DNA from: Phyto melanocephala
Lineage: Eukaryota; Arthropoda; Insecta; Diptera; Rhinophoridae
DNA length: 64,000 nucleotides
Assembly: GCA_941918925.1 (NCBI GenBank)
Contig: OW799235.1
Coordinates: forward strand, 35,858,701-35,922,700
Reading direction: 5' to 3'
A program made the position numbers and the translations under genes. The notes under the pieces were generated by a model. It saw only the letters and a program-made list of their open reading frames with translations. It did no database searches and had not been told where the DNA came from. Below are positions 57,135-64,000 of the stretch, in pieces (positions within the stretch are counted from its first letter, which is position 1; each line of letters starts with the position of its first letter).

Positions 57135-59399
57135 GATATTTTAATGTGAAGCTATTTTAATTCGAATGTTATAATAATTTTATGTGTTTGCTTAACAAAT
57201 AAATTACATTTTAAATAATTTATATGATAAATAAAACTGATAGAAAATTTGTTAAAAAAGTAGAGAATAACTTTAAGTATAAAAGGTTTTATTGTAAAAA
57301 AGTGTAGGGTTGTTTTCAAAAGATTTTGATGCCATTCACCCCACACTTTATTGTAAAAAATTGTAGCGATAATCTCATTTAGGACAGAAACCTATCAAAT
57401 TTTAATTTGACATGCAGTCGTGGCCTTAAACAGTGAACTGAGCTAAATGCCACCTCTGGCTATTGCTGTAAACATATGACTGTTACCATTAACATTACAG
57501 TTTCAAGTTAGCAGTTTTTTTTTTTTATAAAATCGTTTTTCGAAATTTAAAGTTTTACATTATTTAAAAAACTAAAACATGTTTTTAAGTCATTAAACTC
57601 CCAGACATTGAATATATTCATATTTCATAAAGTTACCCCCATACTAATAATAAGTTTTTAAATTTATTTATTTATTTATTTATTTTTAAATTTTGTTATA
57701 AACCTTTTATAAATTTGAAAATTCATAATGAATTTTTTATGGGGGGAGAAGGTAAATCTTTAATATCTCTTATATGAAAATGAATATTTCATAACAAAGA
57801 AAATTAACATAAATCCCTAAACTTTCGCCTTAAACATTTTAAATTTCTTTGTCAATCAGCTTCTTTGTAGTGCAGAGGAAGTTGTCTTCATAAAATTTAT
57901 TGATACACAAGACCTAATTGCATGAATTGCATTAATAATAAATAAGTCGAAATTACAAACTGCCAAAACGAATTTTGTTAAACATTTGTGAATGTTAAAG
58001 CAACCCTCTTTATCCCTCTGAACACTACTGGATTTTGTAGTGCATGAATGTTTGTCTAGTTACATCCATAAGCTAAGCGAATGGATGTGTATTGTTATCG
58101 GTGTTGCCAGTAGATGAGAATTAATGTGGTAATTTTTCATTAGACACATAATTTTGAAATATTTTCGAAAAAATGCCTAATTTATTATTAATTGTATATT
58201 TTCGTTATTTTTTCAAATAATTATTTTTTTGTAAGTAATTTATCAAGAAAGGCAATATTAATATGAAACTAAGCATAGTTTTAAGTTTTTAAAACTCAAT
58301 CGATCGATATTTAAATAAATCCCAGTAATAGGTAATTATGTTAATCCAGGTGAAAAAAGAACAAGTTTAAGACCATATACTTTTTATAACTTTTACCTTT
58401 GGTGACTAGGGTTTTAAATTTTGACATTCAGTTTGTTACTTTTACAATATGGGCTAATCCGAAAATTTTTAAACCAAAGGCAGAAATTCAAAGTTGCTCA
58501 AAATCTAAATGTTTGTTAATGGAATAATAGGTTACATATTCAAGCTTCAAAATATATAAGCAATAATGTTTTACAGTGGTTTGTTTGTCCTTGACAGAGG
58601 CTAACCTAAACGTACCTCTTGCTATCATTTATTTTTGTCAAAAAAGAGTATTTTCATGGTCAAAAAAGTGGGCAAAACAGTACTTTGAGTATTTAGCGTT
58701 TAACAAAACTTTATTTTGTTTAATTTTCTTTCATTTAAGATAAAAATCATAATTGTAAGTTATCTGGTTTATTCAGTGACTGATACCACATTACCATGAA
58801 AACCATTAAACTTTATTATTAAATAGAGTGACATCGGAATTTTGTTACCAAGATCGTACGATTTTACCTCATTAAATTTTAGCAGATATATACCGAAAAG
58901 CTGTAGTTGGCAGATCGCCTTAAAGTCAGTAGCCTAAGCTATTGCTTAGATATTAGCTAGAGATTATTACAAATTTAATTACTTGGATCAGTAATACCCT
59001 TCATTATTAATTTATCTATCTTAAGAATTAAAAAATTCGTTGCTTTGTATACTGCTTGATATTTTATAAGTTGCTCAAATTTCTGAGGAACCATGTACAT
59101 AAAACCGTACCTGTGATAAATCAAATTTATTATGTTTAAACTTATTTTATATATGAGCTTAAAAACTTCACTAGTAAATCAAATTCATCTTTTTAGTAAA
59201 TTTGTAACAGAAGAAAATATTGGAAAAAAATGTATTAAAGATTACGTGCATTTGCTCTTAGTAGTAAAGTACTTCTGTATATATTTTTCGCTATTAGTGA
59301 AGGCTAGAGTATATAAATGATGTAGTAGATTTTTATATAAATTTTTTAAATAGAATAAAACAAAGATAAGTTTTTAAAATTAATATGAAATTTACTTCT
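57135..59399. other. Long stretch without recognised genes
   Basis: AT-rich sequence with a (TTTA)n run at about 57660-57686. The small open frames (57152-57346, 59132-59320) lack motifs. Confidence 0.4.
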
Positions 59400-59593
59400 C
59401 TTGAAAGATAATCTTCTGGCATTTTAATTTAAATATGACTTCTGGCATATGTGACCGCCATAGCTGACTCTAGCGACTTTACATATCCACTAAGAAAATA
59501 GATAAGGGCGTTAAATCGCACGATCTGGGAGACCAATACTAAGGTCCGAAACGTATAAACCTACATATATATGTATATGGTTACTAAAATTTT

Positions 59594-60105
59594 GAAAATG
59601 GCAAAGCGCTGATGTCGGTAAGGTGACAAGAACACTCTGGGGTGACCCAAATCTTGGGAAGTCAAAGGAGATTCTGAGACTAAGTAGACCTACACTTAGG
59701 AAATTAACCGGTGTAATTACAGGTCATACGGAGTTGAGAACTCATCTAGCTCGCATGGGATTATCTGAGGAGACGACATGTAGAGCTTGCGAGAAAGAGG
59801 ATGAGACCCTGGTACACTACCTCTGTCATTGTCCTGCGTTTGGGCATATTAGGCGCGAAAGTTTTACAGTGGATACTATGCCGAACTTGGAATACCTGGG
59901 GAACTCGAACTGGAGATCCATAAGGCGTTACATTGAGGGGACTGGTTTCTTGGACTAGTCCGTTATTTATGGGAAATTATGTTTATGGTTTTTTGTTTGG
60001 GAATTCCGTTTTCCACATGGAGCGCACAACATGCCAACTGGGCATAGGTGTATACCTGTCATGGGTTTGGGCTTTTATACCCCTCCTTTTCAACCTAACC
60101 TAACC
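59594..60105 (+). mobile_element. 5'-truncated non-LTR retrotransposon, 512 bp, with 12-bp TSD
   Basis: TACTAAAATTTT occurs at 59582-59593 and 60106-60117, a perfect TSD. The insert contains the last 111 codons of pol plus a 3' UTR and ends CAACCTAACCTAACC. Its 3' UTR is the inverse of 2795-2893. The good coding state and perfect TSD indicate a young insertion. Confidence 0.9.
59623..59958 (+). pseudogene. C-terminal Cys/His region of a jockey-clade pol with RNase H
   Basis: SKEILRLSRPTLRKLTGVIT, GHTELRTHLARMGL, then C-R-A-C-E-K-E-D-E-T-L-V-H-Y-L-C-H-C-P-A-F-G, a Cys/His cluster matching CRSCDNEEEEETTEHLLCNC in the element at 3251-5789. The frame is open to the natural stop at 59956-59958. 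It is only the tail of a protein and has no start of its own. Confidence 0.85.
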
Positions 60106-60590
60106 TACTAAAATTTTCCTTCAGTTAATCAAATGTAGCACAAGCTGTATGACATGGTGCGCCGTCTTGTTGAAACCACAACTCATGCACATCACTTTTG
60201 TTTAGATGATAAACGAAAAAGTCAGAAATCATGGCTGTATAGTTGTCACCATTGAGTGTAATATTCTGACCAGCATCACAATGATTTCACAAGCCCATAA
60301 AGCACACCCAACAGTCAGTTTTTCTCCATGCAAGGGTGTCTCAACAAACACTTGCAGCTTATCTTCACTCCAAATACGCTAGTTTTGTTTATTGACGTAC
60401 GCATTTGAACAAAAGTCAGCTTCATCGCTTAATAAAATTGTTTAGCGTTAAATGGATGTAGTGCGCGATACGTATTTCAAACAGAATCATGATTTTTTAA
60501 ATAAATTTGCACAATTTGGAAGCGTTGTTTAGGCATCAGTATATTTATGCTGAAATGCCAAACCAAACCAAACTAAACAATAATCACTTA

Positions 60591-62568
60591 CATTTTTCTT
60601 TAATTTTATTTGCATTTTGAACAATACTATTTTGTGACTCATCCAATCCTCCGAATCCTCTCAGTCAATGTGTTTGTTAATGCCCAGGTGGAAAAGAAAT
60701 CTGTAATTGAATGTCAGCGAAATTAACGCATAAACAAGATCTTTTGTTTTCATATTTATAATTTTTGTTTAAAGTAGACAGCCATGACTATAAGAATTTT
60801 TCACAAATTTTGTGATCTTATTACGAACTTTGCAACACATTTCGAGTAAAGAAAGTGTTTCCAAATTATTTACAAATTTATTTATTATTTTATTTTAATA
60901 TAACAACAAATTTACCTCTAATTTAAAATCAAAGTAAGGTAAGTAAAGTAGTCAAAGTTGTTATTCACTGCAGCTCCCTTTTAAAGCTATTTCTTTAAAG
61001 CAACAACATCTTGTGCCAAACAACAGCACACTGATATGTATTCCCCGTATATTCAATAACACAAGTGAAGTAAGTATTCATGTGTAAAGTGCTTCACATT
61101 GTTGGATCGTTTGGTTGTTTACTTGAATGGGTAAATATGGTTGGTTGTTTGATAGAAGAAAAAATATAAATTGTAAAAATAAGTGTAAAATATACACACT
61201 CCTGAATATGAACAAAAATAAAAATTAAAAACCAAAAGAAGTAAACCCAAAAAGTACTTCATGCAAAATCAAGTGTAAAGGAGTTTTTTTTCCGTTCTCC
61301 ATGAACACAGCACATACCCTTGAACACATTTTTTTCACCAAAAAAAAAAATAATAATAATGCACATCTATGTAATTGAAGACCAGAAATACTCTTAGCAG
61401 ACATCCTACCTTCATTCATAATTTTCATGAAAATATATAAAAACAAGGGTTTTTACAAAATACACATGTATAAGGATGTTTAGAGTATGTGTTAGTGTTG
61501 GAAAAAATCATGATGATATTGTTGTTTTTGGTATTTTTGTTTGTTTGTTTAGTATGTTTGTTAGATAACACACAAGCATACGTAAATATAGTTTACAAAT
61601 AAACCCAGTTGGCCAAACCATCGTTCATCAGAATTACAAAACATTTTAGAATTTGACACCTTACCCAAGTAATTTAAATTTGAATGTGTGAAATTTCACG
61701 TTTTTCTGTAAAAACTAATGATCGAAAATCCGGTTTTGTGGGAATATAAGTGTTAATTCTTAATAAGTGCGAAACCAAACCTGTTCCTTAAGAATGTTCT
61801 TCGTAGCATTTTACAAATTATCCACCTAAAATGTAACTGTCACATGATTTTCTTTATCGATTCACTTTAAAGAAATAAGTAAGACACCACAAAACAAATA
61901 GGACACTGATTTACATTTTTGCAACAATAATAAAATAATATTTGCTAAGACAAGCATCTTTGTATTTAATATAAGTTAAGGGAGGTCATATCATTTGTAT
62001 AAAAGCTAGGGGAAATCATGGTGAATCGCTAATAAAAATATAAAATTTTATTGAAATAAATTTAAAATGGTGATATCTTCTTTGTTTAGACAATAAACAA
62101 CGGTCAAACGAATACATAGACTGATATAGCCTTTTCGGCCCAGTAAGATATAAACCTTTTAAAATGTATCAATTGCTAAGCTTTAAATAAAAATTAGATA
62201 AACCCATTTAAAGTACTATTTCTGTATGCTCGAATAACTTTGTAATTTCTAAAACACATACACATACTTTTGTAAATATATGCGTATATAAATACGAATA
62301 CAACTTACTTAAGTGTATGTTGAAAATGTGTGCATAAAACGTAAAAAATGCATACTAAGCGTTACTTAGCATGACACTTAAACAACTGTTTACAAAAGTA
62401 AAACGCTGTAAAACAAAAAATTAAAAAAAATATCACAAACATATGAAAGAAAATGAAACACACATACTTATAAAGTTGAAACTAAAGAGTCGGTCTAATG
62501 TAAGCCGACAAACACACAAGATGGTGGATGGCATTAAGAAAAATATCGTTGTAGGAATGAGTATAAAC
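60591..62568. other. Long stretch without recognised genes
   Basis: AT-rich sequence. Open frame 61225-61446 has no domain. No repeat boundary is evident. Confidence 0.4.
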
Positions 62569-63017
62569 AAGTGAGAGCATTACATTCGGCTATGGCGAAT
62601 TTTTGATAAACACCACCAGTTTTATGAACCTTTATAGCGAAAATATATTATTTTGTTAATAAGAGTAATTGCTATGGAATAGCGTCAATTCGTTTAGACA
62701 CAATTGCATCTTATTTGATGTTGAAAGGACATAGTTTTTTAGACGTACTCTTGCATTACGAGCTATAACTCTCTTCCTAATATTCCGATTTAGCCCATTT
62801 TTAACACTAAACAAACCTTGTGTATAGGATATATTCTGGCAAAATTTGAGTCGCCTAGCTTTTGCGGTTCGAGCTTTATCGTGCTTTCAACAGAAGTATA
62901 TAGCTAGATAGTACTAAAATGATACCAGGACTCAGAAAATATATACTTTATGGGTTCTAAAACGGAATTACAAAGTAAATATATACCCCTACTATTTTTG
63001 TATTGGTCAGTATAAAA
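62569..63017 (-). repeat. DINE-A repeat, short diverged copy
   Basis: The 3' end is GTGAGAGCATTACATTCGGC / TATGGCGAAT. It then has AGCTATAACTCTCTTCCTAA, TTCCGATTTAGCCCATTTTT, CAAACCTTGTGTATAGGA, CGTGCTTTCAACAGA, TATACTTTATGGGTTCTAAA and a worn head near 63000. The middle third of the long copies is missing, as is the GTCY core. Confidence 0.7.
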
Positions 63018-63283
63018 ATTAAATGAATATAGCATAATGAGTAGTGGATACCGAGCATTTTTTATTGCTTAATGCTTTATAGCAGTTAAGCAATATTTAT
63101 AAAATTTTTTTTTGTGAATTAATTTAAAATGAAAATTTAAATAAATTTAAAATAACTTTTAACGAGAGCACAACTTATAACAAAAGTTAAATATATCTAT
63201 GTAAATGTTTATATGTAATATTGTAAGTAGCAAATGAAAGCAAAAAGTTTTTAGCGGAACTCACTTAATTACTCTATATCTTC
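63018..63283. other. No recognised feature
   Basis: AT-rich spacer. Confidence 0.4.
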
Positions 63284-63720
63284 TATATATATAAAAGTGA
63301 AACTCTGTCTGTCTGTCTGTGTATGTGTGTTAGCTATAAACTCCGAAACCGTGAATCCGGTCGGACTCAAACTATGGCAAGTTGTTGTACACATTCCAGG
63401 AAGTGTTAGTGGGCGGTAAAAAGTGGGCGGGGCTTCGCCCATAAAAAATGGGTTATCATTTTTATCTACTTGTACTTGACCGATTTTTCTGAAACTTTGC
63501 ACACATATTCAGCTGTTATGACTATACAATTTCGTTATTAGAAAAGTTGGCAGGGCCACGCCCATAAAAAATAGTTTTGAGGTACTTGCACTGGACCGAT
63601 ATTTTTGAAACTTTTCACACATATTGAGCTGTCATGACTGTGATTAGAAAAGTGGGCAGTGTCACGCTCATGAAAAAATTTAATAATGTTCAGCTTCTTG
63701 AACTTTACAGACGTCATATG
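63284..63720 (-). repeat. Helitron/SINE-like repeat with 122-bp-type units, inverted
   Basis: It starts with TATATATATAAAAGTGAAAC and CTGTCTGTCTGTCTG (inverse of the 31-kb copy's tail). It then has CAAACTATGGCAAGTTGTTG, and two units with GCCCATAAAAAAT, CTTGxACTxGACCGAT and CACACATATTxAGCTGT. It is the inverse relative of 30490-31026. Open frames here (63269-63795) are translations of the repeat. Confidence 0.7.
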
Positions 63721-64000
63721 CTTGGCCGCATTCAATATTTTAAAGCTAATGCCGTTGCAATAAGCAATAAAAAGCTTGTGTTGAAGCCCTAACAATCCAA
63801 GGGGCCTGTAGTAATGTTATCTTGTTAGAAATATTCGCAAATATATTTGTGTTTAATGTCAGTACAACGAGTCTTAAAATAGTCAAGAAATAAGCAACTA
63901 GCCACAGCTACCTTTATAAACCTATTTATATTTTTTAAAATTTTACTTACTAAAACTTTGCACATAAAGCGACTTTGCCTGATGCAATTGTCCAATTACA
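63721..64000. other. No recognised feature to window end
   Basis: AT-rich sequence. Nothing is supported. Confidence 0.4.

Larger units (their letters stand above)
59400..60590 (-). pseudogene. DD41D mariner relic split by a retrotransposon
   Basis: 59400-59581 and 60118-60590 together read, on the minus strand, as a mariner transposase close to the 6.3-kb copy: NKxNxRIWSEDKLQV, HGEKLTVGCALWA, TLNGDNYTAMISDFFVYHL, VVSTRRRTMSYSLC-type frameshifted QQDGA, a SCDLTPL-like part and a GGHMPEVIFKL-like end. It is heavily frameshifted. The 512-bp insertion at 59594-60105 separates the halves. Confidence 0.65.

Overview
The window looks like gene-poor, AT-rich euchromatin or intronic sequence from a higher (schizophoran) fly. 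The evidence is the mixture of repeats: DINE/mini-me-like repeats with GTCY microsatellite cores, DD41D (rosa-type) mariners, jockey-clade and LOA/I-like non-LTR retrotransposons, and a PIF/Harbinger element with an MADF partner gene. I could not identify the species. I found no convincing single-copy host gene, rRNA, tRNA or CRISPR array. Almost all recognisable coding sequence is transposon-derived and broken, so the window reads as a layered transposon graveyard.

Layout. 0.8-3.1 kb: a MITE-like copy, a mariner relic, a 3' stub of a non-LTR element and a 147-bp MITE. 3.1-7.3 kb: a DINE-B repeat split by two precise insertions, a 2.5-kb non-LTR element that lacks endonuclease and RT but has intact ends and a 14-bp target-site duplication (TSD), and a DD41D mariner. 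9.4-10.9 kb: a decayed jockey pol. 12.5-13.9 kb: a second DINE-B carrying a mariner with near-perfect 58-bp TIRs. 15.4-18.1 kb: three MITEs and a 39-bp tandem repeat. 19.4-20.7 kb: a decayed RT/RNase H pol. 21.4-27.3 kb: a four-layer nest of outer DINE-A, PIF/Harbinger, inner DINE-A and a deleted mariner.

28.5-32.7 kb: further MITEs, a Helitron/SINE-like repeat with 122-bp tandem units, and one copy of an unclassified AT-rich element. 34.5-35.9 kb: an antisense LOA/I-like pol relic. 38.7-40.3 kb: a hairpin MITE and a DINE-A copy carrying an unusual CCCGGGA-rich insertion. 41.6-44 kb: a mariner fragment and MITEs. 44.3-46.3 kb: two inverted copies of the unclassified element, forming a 1.9-kb imperfect palindrome. 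48.6-51.4 kb: an inverted DINE-A copy with the same mariner at the same site as the 25-kb copy. 54.1-54.5 kb: DINE-B. 56.5-57.1 kb: a second Harbinger transposase relic. 59.4-60.6 kb: a mariner relic split by a 512-bp non-LTR 3' fragment. 62.6-63.7 kb: two more repeat fragments.

The elements do not form a pathway, but insertion order can be read directly. Every TIR-intact mariner in the window sits inside a DINE-type repeat. One such composite exists in two places, so the mariner probably hitch-hiked when its host repeat transposed. The least explained items are the 44-46 kb element family and the interdigitated antisense exons of the Harbinger element. The rest fits known transposon superfamilies, and I do not claim an unknown functional system.
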